From assembly GCA_963829995.1 (NCBI GenBank), contig CAWHKW010000004.1, forward strand, positions 1-64,000: 64,000 nt of DNA, given 5' to 3'. The notes below the pieces were generated by a model, which was not told the DNA's origin, did no database searches, and saw only the letters and a program-made list of their open reading frames with translations. Origin of the DNA: JACCZX01 sp963829995 (GTDB taxonomy: Bacteria > Pseudomonadota > Gammaproteobacteria > Burkholderiales > Burkholderiaceae_F). This document shows, in pieces, positions 1 through 8,010 of the stretch. Every line of letters begins with the position of its first letter. The stretch's first letter is position 1. The position numbers and the translations under genes are program-made.

Positions 1-2
1 CT

Positions 3-752
3 CTACAAGATCTGCGAGAGAAACGCACGCGTTCGATCCTTCTGCGCATGATCGAACAGCTGGTCCGGCGGCCCGGATTCGACTATCACTCCGCCGTCGG
101 TGAAATACACCTCGTCGGCAATCTCCCGGGCGAAGCGCATCTCGTGCGTCACCAGCATGCAGGTCATTCCTTCCTGCGCGAGTTCCTGGATCGTATTCAG
201 GACTTCCTTGACGGTTTCGGGATCGAGCGCAGCCGTGACTTCGTCGAACAGCATCACTTCGGGCCGCATCGCCAGCGACCGCGCGATCGCAACGCGTTGC
301 TGCTGGCCGCCCGATAGCTCGCCCGGGTACGCATTGGCCTTCTCGGTGAGCCTGACCTTCTTCAGCAACGCGACGGCGCGTTCGCGAACCTCGGCTTCGT
401 TCTCCTTCAGCACGTGAATCGGCGCCATCATCACGTTCTGCAGCGCGGTCTTGTGCGGAAACAGGTTGTACTGCTGGAACACCATCGACACTTCCTTGCG
501 CAGCGCGATCTTTTCCTGATCTGTCTTGAGTTTCTGCACTTCGAAACCGGCGACGCGGATGCTGCCGCTGTTGATCGGCACGAGTCCGTTTATGCAACGC
601 AGCAGTGTCGACTTCCCCGAGCCCGATGGTCCGATGATGCAGACAACACCGCCCTTCGGCACTTCGAGCGAGATGCCCTTCAGCACCTCGACGTCACCGA
701 ACGATTGATGGACGTCGCGAATGGCAACGATAGGTTCGGCGGTGGCCGTCAT
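3..752 (-). CDS. Polar amino-acid ABC transporter, ATP-binding subunit (GlnQ/HisP family)
   Basis: The cytoplasmic ATPase that powers amino-acid import. The 249-residue length fits the family. Walker A is GPSGSGKST at residues 41-49, the Q-loop is FQQYNLFP near 92-99, the ABC signature LSGGQ is at 146-150, and Walker B VMLFDE is at 166-171 followed by DEVTAALDPE. The ATG lies 7 bases after the stop of the upstream permease gene, so it is the last gene of a binding protein - permease - permease - ATPase operon. The TAG stop is just inside the window. The transported amino acid cannot be read from the sequence; the upstream aminotransferase suggests an amino acid that is then transaminated or decarboxylated (inference). 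Confidence 0.93.
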   Translation of the reverse strand: MTATAEPIVAIRDVHQSFGDVEVLKGISLEVPKGGVVCIIGPSGSGKSTLLRCINGLVPINSGSIRVAGFEVQKLKTDQEKIALRKEVSMVFQQYNLFPHKTALQNVMMAPIHVLKENEAEVRERAVALLKKVRLTEKANAYPGELSGGQQQRVAIARSLAMRPEVMLFDEVTAALDPETVKEVLNTIQELAQEGMTCMLVTHEMRFAREIADEVYFTDGGVIVESGPPDQLFDHAQKDRTRAFLSQIL

Positions 753-759
753 CAGTTGC

Positions 760-1644
760 TCACTGGTTGACGGCGTACTTCGCTTCCAGACGCACGGTCC
801 AGCGCGCGATCGGGTAGCAGTACAGGAAGAACCAGAACAGCACGTAGCTGTAGAACGCCAGCAGTAGTCCCGGCCGACTCTCCGCGCTCAACGCCCGGCC
901 CGTCAGCGTCATCATCTCCGCCACACCGACGATCGATGTCAGCACCGTCGCCATCGTAAGGATCGCGTACAGGTTCATCCACGGCGGCAACATGCGCTTG
1001 ATGCATTGGGGCACGATGATCATCCACATCGTCTGCCGGCGATTGAATGCCAGCGACGCGGCGGACTCCCATTGCGTGGTCGGAATCGACTGCACTGCGC
1101 CGCGCACGATCTCAGACACGTTCGCCATCACCGGCAGCGCCAGGCCCAGTGTTGCCTTGATCCAGTCCGGAATCGGAATCGTCACGCCGAACACTGTGAC
1201 CTGGAACGGCAGCAGGAACATGCAATAGAACAGCAACACAAGCCAGGGTGCGTTGCGAAAGAAATGCGTGGTGAACCAGGCACCTTTCCTGACCGGTAGA
1301 AGCAGCGATATCTGCGCGAATCCCAAAAACATTCCCGCGACCGTTCCCACCGTCATCGCCACTGCACTGATCGCAAGATTGAACAGGAAGCCGCCGAGCA
1401 GCAGCGGCGTCCACTTCCAGATCGTCGCCAGAATCGAAGGATGCCCGGGCTCAGCCTGCGCCTGCGCGACGCCGCAGCCAATCAGGAACAGCAGCAACAG
1501 CGCCGCACCATGTGCGGGCCGCAGCCGCAGCGTGAAGAAGCCGGAGGTGCGCTCGGCGGCCGCCGAGCGCGCGATTTGTGTTGCCGACGGCATCAGCACC
1601 GGCAGGTCGGTCCCTCGTGCCTCGTGCCAGCGCACACAGCTCAT
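760..1644 (-). CDS. Polar amino-acid ABC transporter, permease subunit (second permease)
   Basis: Inner-membrane channel subunit of the HisM/GlnP type, 294 residues. After a leader with a hydrophobic segment (ALLLLFLIGCGVAQAQ) come several membrane helices and the EAA loop region around the ESAASLAFNRRQ segment, which contacts the ATPase. The same frame stays open far upstream to about 2514, but that part is a shadow of other genes. I place the start at the ATG at 1644, whose first base pairs with the preceding gene's stop in an ATGA overlap, which implies translational coupling. An internal Met 17 codons downstream (MPSATQ) is an alternative start. Confidence 0.88.
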   Translation of the reverse strand: MSCVRWHEARGTDLPVLMPSATQIARSAAAERTSGFFTLRLRPAHGAALLLLFLIGCGVAQAQAEPGHPSILATIWKWTPLLLGGFLFNLAISAVAMTVGTVAGMFLGFAQISLLLPVRKGAWFTTHFFRNAPWLVLLFYCMFLLPFQVTVFGVTIPIPDWIKATLGLALPVMANVSEIVRGAVQSIPTTQWESAASLAFNRRQTMWMIIVPQCIKRMLPPWMNLYAILTMATVLTSIVGVAEMMTLTGRALSAESRPGLLLAFYSYVLFWFFLYCYPIARWTVRLEAKYAVNQ

Positions 1645-2384
1645 GTGCCGAACCCCGGCACCTTGATCGCGCGCTCCCAGCGGTGCATCACCCACACCAG
1701 AAATCCGACCAGCAGGAAGTACGAAAGCAGCAACACGTTCATCATCACCGGTACGTTCAGTGCATCCGACCAGATCTGGCTCGACACGTACAGCATTTCC
1801 GGCACCGCGATCGCGTACGCCAGCGTCGTTGTCTTGACCAGATTGACCAGGTTGTTGTTCAGCGCCGGCAGGCTGATGCGAAATGCCAGCGGCAGCACGA
1901 TGAACAGATACGTACGCGTGCGGCTGAACCCGAGCGACTCCGCGGCCTCGATCGTCGTCTTCGGCACGGCTTCGACGCCCGAGCGGAAGATCTCGACATT
2001 GAACGCGCCGGCGAAAAAGGACAGCGACACGATGGCCCACGTGACGTTGCTGACGATCGGCACCGCGGTGCCGCTCGCGCTGGTCGCGGTCAGCAGGCTG
2101 CCGATGCCGAAGTAGAAAAAGTAGATCTGGACCAGCGGCGGCGTGTTGCGAAAAAACTGGATGTACCAGTGCACGATGTTGCGGGTCAGCCGCAGGCGCG
2201 AGCCCTGCAGCCAGGCACCGACGATTCCGATCAGCACGCTGGCGACGATGCAGATCGCCGCCAACCGAAGCGTCATTAAAAAGCCGCTTACGAAGCGGCG
2301 CCGATCGAACGCATCGTAAAGAATCGTGAGATTGATTCCGCTTGCATCGTTGAACGCGCGGAACCAATCCCAGAACGACTGCAC
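1641..2384 (-). CDS. Polar amino-acid ABC transporter, permease subunit (first permease)
   Basis: 247-residue HisQ/HisM-type inner-membrane permease. The segment RNTPPLVQIYFFYFG is the conserved start of the permease domain, and the EAA loop lies at EAAESLGFSRTR. It pairs with the next gene, through the 4-base ATGA overlap, to make the heterodimeric channel. It follows the binding-protein gene after a 75-base gap that contains a small GC hairpin (2403-2419), consistent with higher expression of the binding protein than of the membrane parts. Confidence 0.92.
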   Translation of the reverse strand: MQSFWDWFRAFNDASGINLTILYDAFDRRRFVSGFLMTLRLAAICIVASVLIGIVGAWLQGSRLRLTRNIVHWYIQFFRNTPPLVQIYFFYFGIGSLLTATSASGTAVPIVSNVTWAIVSLSFFAGAFNVEIFRSGVEAVPKTTIEAAESLGFSRTRTYLFIVLPLAFRISLPALNNNLVNLVKTTTLAYAIAVPEMLYVSSQIWSDALNVPVMMNVLLLSYFLLVGFLVWVMHRWERAIKVPGFGT

Positions 2385-2402
2385 TGGCCCTCTCAGTCAA
2401 AG

Positions 2403-2419
2403 GACCGGAAAGACCGGTC
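2403..2419 (-). terminator. Weak hairpin between binding-protein and permease genes
   Basis: GACCGG (2403-2408) and CCGGTC (2414-2419) form a 6-bp stem with a 5-base loop, followed on the minus strand by a short CTTT run. It may attenuate read-through from the binding-protein gene into the permeases. It is too short to be a confident terminator. Confidence 0.3.
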
Positions 2420-2459
2420 ACGATGTTCCCGCGCCTGCGTCTGCCGCTTCGCGCCGATG

Positions 2460-3266
2460 CTATTTGTATTTGGCGTTCATTTCCTGCGCAAACTTGGTGG
2501 GCTTGATGCCCCACTTCTTTTCAAGTTGCTGAATGAAGCCGGTCTTGTGCCAGTCCATCGTGGTTTTCGCCATGAAATCGACCAGATCTTTTTCGCCCTG
2601 CTTGACTGCAATGCCCCAGGGTACGAACAGGATCGAATCGAGCGGCATTTCGTAAGCGCTCCATTCGGGCTTCAGCATCTCGCCAACAATGGCCGTATCG
2701 TCGTACGCAAAGGCGACGCAGTTGCCGTTCCTGAGCGCCGTATAGACCTCGGCAGTGCCTGGAAAGGCCACGCCGTCGACGCCGTACTTTTCCTGCAGTT
2801 CCTTGTTGTAAAACGCGCCCTGGATCAGGCACACCTTCTTGCCCTTGAGCTGGTCCCACCCGGTTATTTTTGCGGACTTGGGCGCCAGTACATTGGTGCC
2901 GGACCCGTAGTAGTTGGGGTCGACGAAGTCGACGACCTTGCGGCGATCCGGTGTATCGCTGGTGGTCGCGATCATCAGGTCGATCTTGCCTTGCTGCAGA
3001 AACTGGATCCGGTTGGATGCGACGACCGGCACCAGCTCCAGCTTGACCCCGAGCCGTTTCGCCACATCCGCGGCGAGGTCTGCCTCCAAACCGACGATCT
3101 TGCCCGCCGGATCGAGGTAGCCGAATGGCCGGTAGTCAGCCTTGGTGCCCACGACCAGGACGCCTTTCTTCTTGACGTCGTCCAGAACGCCCGCGCGAGC
3201 GGCCGTGATCCCCATCACGCTGAGCGTCAGGCCGGCGGCCACCACACAAATGAGTTTCTTCAACAT
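2460..3266 (-). CDS. Amino-acid ABC transporter, periplasmic substrate-binding protein (SBP_bac_3 family)
   Basis: 268-residue periplasmic receptor. A Sec signal peptide (MLKKLICVVAAGLTLSVMGITAARA) ends at an ARA site near residue 25. The mature protein shows family hallmarks: the early GTKADYRPFGY ligand-pocket segment, GLEADLAADVAKRLG, and the hinge segment around LKGKKVCLIQGAFY. It is the first transporter gene after the aminotransferase, and its first 43 codons are overlapped in another frame by the aminotransferase read-through. The ligand is unknown, probably a polar amino acid. Confidence 0.93.
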   Translation of the reverse strand: MLKKLICVVAAGLTLSVMGITAARAGVLDDVKKKGVLVVGTKADYRPFGYLDPAGKIVGLEADLAADVAKRLGVKLELVPVVASNRIQFLQQGKIDLMIATTSDTPDRRKVVDFVDPNYYGSGTNVLAPKSAKITGWDQLKGKKVCLIQGAFYNKELQEKYGVDGVAFPGTAEVYTALRNGNCVAFAYDDTAIVGEMLKPEWSAYEMPLDSILFVPWGIAVKQGEKDLVDFMAKTTMDWHKTGFIQQLEKKWGIKPTKFAQEMNAKYK

Positions 3267-4713
3267 GTCTGTTCCTCGCCTTGATTGAATTTGTATTTAG
3301 AACCCGTTGATGTGCCAACCGGTGCTGAACAATGCGCCGCACCGCGCCGGCCGTCAACGTTATCAGGCAGTTCGTCGCGCTAGCGTTTTCCCCGCTGTAG
3401 AGCCCGCGTACAAGCGCGTTTTTGCTTTCCACCAGCGCCTGATCAAAGATGGTCATCGCAAGATCGATGTCGGGCCGGGTCACCGTCAGCGGCGGCGCGA
3501 TGCGCCACACCGAGCCGCGCTCGGGCCGGCGCCGGATGTTCATGCTGAGTCCCAGTTCCAGGCAGCGCTGCGTGGTCAGCGCACCGAGCTCGTGATGCGG
3601 CTCGCGCGTCTCGCGATCGCGCACCAGCTCGATTCCGCGCAACAGCCCCATCCCGCGCACATCGCCTATCTCTTCGTGCCGGCTCTGCAGGTCACGCAAC
3701 CGTTGCGCGAGGTAATCGCCCATGTCGCGGCTGCGCTGCAGCAGGTGTTCGCTTTCGATCGTTTCGAGCACGGCCAGGCCGACCGCCGACGGCAGCGGGT
3801 CTGATACGTGCGACGTGTAGAACGCGAAGCCGCGCCGATGGCAGACGTCCTCGACTTCGTCGTTCGTAATGACGGCGGCCAGCGGCATGCCACCCCCGAG
3901 CGTTTTCGACACCGTCATGAGGTCCGGCGTTACCTTCAGATACGTCGCGGCGAACCAGTGGCCGAGGCGGCCGAACGCCGTCTGCGCCTCGTCGAAGATC
4001 AGCAGCATGCCGCGCTTCTTGGCTTCCGCCTGCAGCGCGTCGAAATATCCCTCGGGCGGGACAAGCACACCGCCGGCGCTGATCACCGGCTCGGCAATGA
4101 CCGCCGCCGGCGCGCCCACCGACTGCATGTCGTACATCTCGAAGCCGATCTTCATGCACGTGCGGTCGCATTTATCGCGGCAGTGCTTGACCGGACAGCG
4201 ATAGGCATTCGGCTCGGGGATCACGAACGTGCCGGGCATGCCGGGACCGTAGCCCTTGCGATCGCTGGCGAACGAGACCGCTCCCGAGTTGCCGGTGACG
4301 CCATGCCACGAGCCGCCCAGCCCGATCACTTCGAACCCACCGGTGTAGAGCTTGGCCATTTTGATGGCGGCTTCGTTGCTCTCGCTGCCGGTGTTGAGCA
4401 ACAGCGACTTTTTCAACGGCTTCGGAACGATCTTCGCGAGCGCCGCCGCGAGCTGCACGGCACTGCGCGGGATCATTCCCGAGAAAAGATGCAAAGCACT
4501 GTCGCAGCTCTTCTTGATGGCCGCGACGATGTTCGGATGGCTGTGCCCGACGGTGGCGCACATCTGGCCGGACGTGAAGTCCAGTATCTTCTTGCCGCTG
4601 GCATCCCACACGTAACAACCACTGGCTTTGTCGATGACCTCCGGATAGACATCGCCACCGTAGCGAATCAGATGTTGTCGAAAGCCGGCGATCTCGCTAG
4701 CGTCAGTGCCCAT
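3136..4713 (-). CDS. Class III PLP-dependent aminotransferase (2,2-dialkylglycine decarboxylase-like), reads through its expected end
   Basis: A fold-type I PLP enzyme. The PLP lysine is in VSKTLGGGMP, the PLP-ring aspartate in FDEAQTAFGR, and the phosphate-binding region is NTGSESNEAA. A four-cysteine insert (C-x4-C-x3-C-x3-C) lies at 4156-4197. The frame stays open from 4752, but the ATG at 4713 has a good ribosome site (GGGGAAG) and avoids overlapping the divergent gene. The recognisable enzyme is about 437 residues, the family length, and should end near 3400. Instead the frame continues about 88 codons, overlapping the start of the binding-protein gene by 131 bases. A TGATAA double stop lies one base out of frame at 3360-3365. 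Either the stop was lost or one base was inserted. The role may be deamination or decarboxylation of the imported amino acid (inference). Confidence 0.82.
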   Translation of the reverse strand: MGTDASEIAGFRQHLIRYGGDVYPEVIDKASGCYVWDASGKKILDFTSGQMCATVGHSHPNIVAAIKKSCDSALHLFSGMIPRSAVQLAAALAKIVPKPLKKSLLLNTGSESNEAAIKMAKLYTGGFEVIGLGGSWHGVTGNSGAVSFASDRKGYGPGMPGTFVIPEPNAYRCPVKHCRDKCDRTCMKIGFEMYDMQSVGAPAAVIAEPVISAGGVLVPPEGYFDALQAEAKKRGMLLIFDEAQTAFGRLGHWFAATYLKVTPDLMTVSKTLGGGMPLAAVITNDEVEDVCHRRGFAFYTSHVSDPLPSAVGLAVLETIESEHLLQRSRDMGDYLAQRLRDLQSRHEEIGDVRGMGLLRGIELVRDRETREPHHELGALTTQRCLELGLSMNIRRRPERGSVWRIAPPLTVTRPDIDLAMTIFDQALVESKNALVRGLYSGENASATNCLITLTAGAVRRIVQHRLAHQRVLNTNSIKARNRHVEETHLCGGRRPDAQRDGDHGRSRGRSGRRQEERRPGRGHQG

Positions 4714-4750
4714 GTCGCTTCCCCATGTCGCTTTCTTGTGATCCTGCATC

Positions 4751-5515
4751 ATGTTAGCCGTGTCGCCGAACGCTTATCGCCAAAACGTCAAAGATGCAAT
4801 CGTCTCGGCCTTGCGCGCACGCGATGACGTCACGGGCTGCTGGGAGGGCGGCTCCGCTGCGACCGGACGCGTTGACGAGTTTTCCGACATCGACCTGATG
4901 ATCGTCGCCCCGCTGGACTCGGCCGATGCAATCTTTGCGGACATCGAAGCGGCTATTTCGAACATCGACGAAATCGTTCATCGATGGCACGTTGATCCGC
5001 CGCCGTTTCAGGATTCAGCGCAGCGTTTCTACTTCGTGGCGGGCGCGCCGCGCTTTTTCGCGGTCGACTGCGTGATCGTCACCGACAGCGGCGCTGCGCC
5101 ATTTTTGGAGCGCGAAAGACATGGCGAGCCGCAGATCCAATTCGATCGCAGCGGAAAGATCGCTGCACTTCCGCTCGATCGCAATGCACTCAAAGCTCGG
5201 CGCGCTCGCCGGCTCGCGCAGTTGCGAGGCGCGGTGCCGGTTTTCGTAATGCTGGTCGAAAAGGAACTGGCACGCGGTCATCCACTGGAAGCGTTCGGCT
5301 TTCACCAAGTGCTGCTGCGTGCGCTGATCGAACTGCTCGGTATGCGGCACCGGCCGGACCGGTTCGACTTCGCGTGGCGTTACGTCGAAACCGAGTTGCC
5401 GGAACCTGCCCAGCGCCTGATCGAACGCTATGCGTTCGTTGCAGACGCAGGCGCGCTGCGGCAGTTGAGCAGCGAACTGGGCGAGGAGCTGATGCGTCAG
5501 CTTGAAACTTCCTGA
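4751..5515 (+). CDS. Nucleotidyltransferase-domain protein
   Basis: 254-residue cytoplasmic protein with an N-terminal Pol beta-type nucleotidyltransferase fold. The signature GGSAATGRVDEFSDIDLMIV at about residues 33-52 holds the GS and the metal-binding DxD pair. The rest looks helical and resembles aminoglycoside adenylyltransferase-like or DUF4037-type proteins, but I cannot name a substrate. It is divergent from the aminotransferase. The first ATG has no clear ribosome site, so the start is uncertain by a few codons (a GTG lies at 4760). Confidence 0.78.
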   Translation: MLAVSPNAYRQNVKDAIVSALRARDDVTGCWEGGSAATGRVDEFSDIDLMIVAPLDSADAIFADIEAAISNIDEIVHRWHVDPPPFQDSAQRFYFVAGAPRFFAVDCVIVTDSGAAPFLERERHGEPQIQFDRSGKIAALPLDRNALKARRARRLAQLRGAVPVFVMLVEKELARGHPLEAFGFHQVLLRALIELLGMRHRPDRFDFAWRYVETELPEPAQRLIERYAFVADAGALRQLSSELGEELMRQLETS

Positions 5516-5524
5516 GAGTCCGCT

Positions 5525-6145
5525 TTGGCTACTGAACGCCGAGATCGACTGCTAACGCTTCTATTGACGGCCACGCTGATCGCGCTGGCTGTTTCCGGAC
5601 TGCAGCCGTATGACCGCGCGACCTGGGCGATGGAAGTTGCGCCGGTGATCATCGCGCTGCCGATCCTGTTCGCAACTCGTCGTAACTTTCCGCTGACCAC
5701 GTTGCTGTACGTGCTGATCTTCATGCACGCGCTGGTGTTGATCCTGGGCGGCGCCTACACCTATGCGCGTGTGCCGCTGGGCGGTTGGGTACAGCAGGCG
5801 TTCGACCTAGCGCGTAATCCTTACGACAAGCTCGGCCACTTCATGCAAGGGTTTGTACCAGCCATGGTGGCACGGGAGATCCTGATCCGCGGCGAGTACG
5901 CGCGCGGGCGCCGCATGATCGCCTTCTTGTGCATCTGCATCGCGCTCGCCATCAGCGCTGTGTATGAGCTCCTCGAGTGGTGGGCCGCGCTGGCGCTCGG
6001 ACAAGGCGCCGAAGAATTCCTCGGAACGCAGGGCGATCCTTGGGACACACAGTCCGACATGTTCTGCGCCGGCCTTGGCGCGGGCTTTGCTTTATTCGCG
6101 TTGTCAGCGGTACACGATCGGCAACTTGCCGCGTTAAACCGCTAA
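5525..6145 (+). CDS. DUF2238 (YjdF-like) inner-membrane protein
   Basis: 206 residues with about five to six hydrophobic segments. Conserved polar motifs typical of the YjdF/DUF2238 family are present: NPYDKLGHFMQGFVPA near 98-113, YELLEWWAALALG, and GTQGDPWDTQSDM near 166-178. The start is a TTG 9 bases after the previous stop, so it is probably cotranscribed with the nucleotidyltransferase gene. The function of this family is not established. Confidence 0.85.
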   Translation: MATERRDRLLTLLLTATLIALAVSGLQPYDRATWAMEVAPVIIALPILFATRRNFPLTTLLYVLIFMHALVLILGGAYTYARVPLGGWVQQAFDLARNPYDKLGHFMQGFVPAMVAREILIRGEYARGRRMIAFLCICIALAISAVYELLEWWAALALGQGAEEFLGTQGDPWDTQSDMFCAGLGAGFALFALSAVHDRQLAALNR

Positions 6146-6278
6146 CTGCGGGTCATTCGTCGACCATTGTCGAATAGTCCGCAGGGTGCGTGCGTAATCG
6201 GCCATTCAGCGGATTGCGGGTTCTCTATAACAATCGCACTGTCACAAAGTTGAATGAAACTAACGCCTGGAGATGGCG

Positions 6279-6566
6279 ATGTTGATGCGAGTACGTGAGC
6301 GAGCCAACGAAGTACAGATCGAGTTGTCCGGTGTTGCCGGCCGACAGGAATCGGTACTGGCCGCGCTCGACGCTTGCCAGCGCTGCATCTCCGGTCCCAG
6401 TTCGGCTCCGGCGTCAGTCAGAGTACGTGCGCGAGCCGATGGCATGCAGGTTCGCCTTCGTCCATCCGACGGCGAAAAGCTCGACGTCCAGGAAATCTAC
6501 CGCTGCCTGCGGCGCGCCCTGATCGAGCGCACGCGTACGGTGCTGGTTCCGCGAGTGATCAGCTAA
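6279..6566 (+). CDS. Small conserved-looking protein of unknown function
   Basis: A protein of about 95 residues, alternating acidic/basic and hydrophobic, with no membrane segment or signal peptide. I chose the second of three nearby ATGs (6273, 6279, 6285) because GGAG at 6269-6272 is correctly spaced from it. It stands alone, 133 bases after the YjdF-like gene, and converges on the outer-membrane protein gene. I do not recognise the family. The codon pattern and ribosome site support it as real. Confidence 0.55.
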   Translation: MLMRVRERANEVQIELSGVAGRQESVLAALDACQRCISGPSSAPASVRVRARADGMQVRLRPSDGEKLDVQEIYRCLRRALIERTRTVLVPRVIS

Positions 6567-6576
6567 CTTTGCGGTC

Positions 6577-7248
6577 CTAGAACCGTAGGCCGAAGCCGAC
6601 CGATATCACTGGGTTAAAGCGCATATCGTCTGCAGCATCGCGATGTTCCGCCTCTTCGGCGCGTAAGTCGCTCTGCATTTGAGCACAGATGGCGGCAGGC
6701 ATGGCCGCGCCGCAGTGGCCCGTTAGCGGAGCGCCCAGCCGTTGATACGTCACCCCCAAATCAGCACTGAAATACAGGCGAGAGCCGGCGCGCGGTACCA
6801 ACCCCCAGCCCACGCCGAAGTAGGGGGTAGCCCTCGAAAACGTTGCGAGCGACCCGAGCTGCACCGATGAATAACGCGTGCCGTCAATGCTGATTGTTCC
6901 GGTGCCCGGTTGTACGACGCCGAGCAGGCGCTGATTGTTGTACGCGAGCCCTCCGCTAAGCCTGAAACCAGTCGCGTAGGGATGCCAATCGGCCAAGAGA
7001 AAGCTGGTGCCGAAGCGGTAGGTGCCGTCGTAGCGAATGCCGGACCGATCGTAGTCGTACGCGATCGAGCCGCTGTTTGCCAGCGCACGAATTCCGAACC
7101 GCTCCGTGATCAGAGGCTCAGGCTCGGAACCGGGCGCGCTTAGCCTGAGGCCACCGCCCACTTCCTGACCTGAAGCAGCACTTGCAGTCAGCGAAGCAGC
7201 AACGAGCAGAACCCGCAACGATCCGATGATTTTGCGATTTGCTTGCAT
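6577..7248 (-). CDS. Outer-membrane beta-barrel protein, unknown function
   Basis: A protein of about 223 residues with a signal peptide (hydrophobic LRVLLVAASLTASAASGQ), alternating aromatic and polar strands such as YRFGTSFLLADW and PYFGVGWGLVPR, and a terminal phenylalanine in VGFGLRF, the signal recognised by the BAM machinery. The start is taken at ATG 7248 because the upstream in-frame ATG at 7281 would add 11 charged residues before the signal peptide. It resembles small surface-exposed barrel porin-like proteins. No substrate can be proposed. Confidence 0.75.
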   Translation of the reverse strand: MQANRKIIGSLRVLLVAASLTASAASGQEVGGGLRLSAPGSEPEPLITERFGIRALANSGSIAYDYDRSGIRYDGTYRFGTSFLLADWHPYATGFRLSGGLAYNNQRLLGVVQPGTGTISIDGTRYSSVQLGSLATFSRATPYFGVGWGLVPRAGSRLYFSADLGVTYQRLGAPLTGHCGAAMPAAICAQMQSDLRAEEAEHRDAADDMRFNPVISVGFGLRF

Positions 7249-7473
7249 GTCCGCTCCCATCGACCCACGCGGATCGCCCATACAAGGACACTAGCCTCAA
7301 TGGTGCGCCTCGATTGCGCAGTCAGTCTCGCAATTCTTGACGAATTCTGCGGCAAACGTTGGACCGATCGTCCATGTAAACGTGCCAAGTCGCCCGAAAG
7401 CGCGATGCCTTCGGCGGTGACGGTGTGGCTATTTTGCGATGCTGTCCACCGCGCGGATGTAACGGCTACGGGA

Positions 7474-8004
7474 TTACTCGGGCTCTTCAAACTTGGGCTC
7501 GCGCCGGGCCGGCGACGTCGAGCTGCGCCGCGGCCGCTCGTCCCGATTGAAGCGATCCGACGGCGGGCGCGACCGCGGGCCTGAAGGCGGGCCAGAGCGC
7601 GCACCGGCGCCGGAAGGAGGACCGAAACGCGCACCGGATGCGCCGGTGCGCGGCCGATCGAAACTGCTCGGGGGGCGCGCGCCGCCGCCGACCGTACGCG
7701 CCAGCCGAATCACCAGCCGCAGCGCCTCATTGACTGCCTCGGAGTCGCGAAACACCCGCGCCACATCCGGATCAAGCGCAATCGCCCCATCGCGCGCCGG
7801 CGCGCGCAGGCGCTCGCTGTAGGGCGCGCGCGGGGGACCGGCACGCGGCGGACGCTCGGCGCGCTGGTAAGGATCGGCGCTGCCGGAATCCCGGGGCTTT
7901 GCCCGCGCGGCGCCGAACTTGCGATCCTGCGCAGCGCGGGCGCGCGGGCCGCTGCGCGTCCCGGCGGGGGCATCACGATCTCTATCATCAAAACGTTTCA
8001 TCAC
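7474..8004 (-). CDS. Arg/Pro/Gly-rich low-complexity protein next to fadD
   Basis: 176 residues, strongly basic and probably mostly disordered: long stretches rich in Arg, Pro, Gly and Ser flank one ordered-looking core, DPDVARVFRDSEAVNEALR, at about residues 78-96. It starts 6 bases after the fadD stop, so it is probably cotranscribed. The basic, disordered composition recalls RNA-binding tails, but no domain is visible. The conserved core argues for a real gene rather than a GC-rich artefact. Confidence 0.6.
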   Translation of the reverse strand: MMKRFDDRDRDAPAGTRSGPRARAAQDRKFGAARAKPRDSGSADPYQRAERPPRAGPPRAPYSERLRAPARDGAIALDPDVARVFRDSEAVNEALRLVIRLARTVGGGARPPSSFDRPRTGASGARFGPPSGAGARSGPPSGPRSRPPSDRFNRDERPRRSSTSPARREPKFEEPE

Positions 8005-8010
8005 GTAAAC

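Noticed and set aside
760..2514. A single long open frame covering both amino-acid permease genes
   Set aside because: Only the part from 1644 down is a permease; the upstream part is out-of-frame translation of the other permease and the binding-protein gene.
7243..7584. Plus-strand frame of 113 codons opposite the basic protein gene
   Set aside because: It has no ribosome site, and its Arg-rich end is the antisense of a low-complexity gene.
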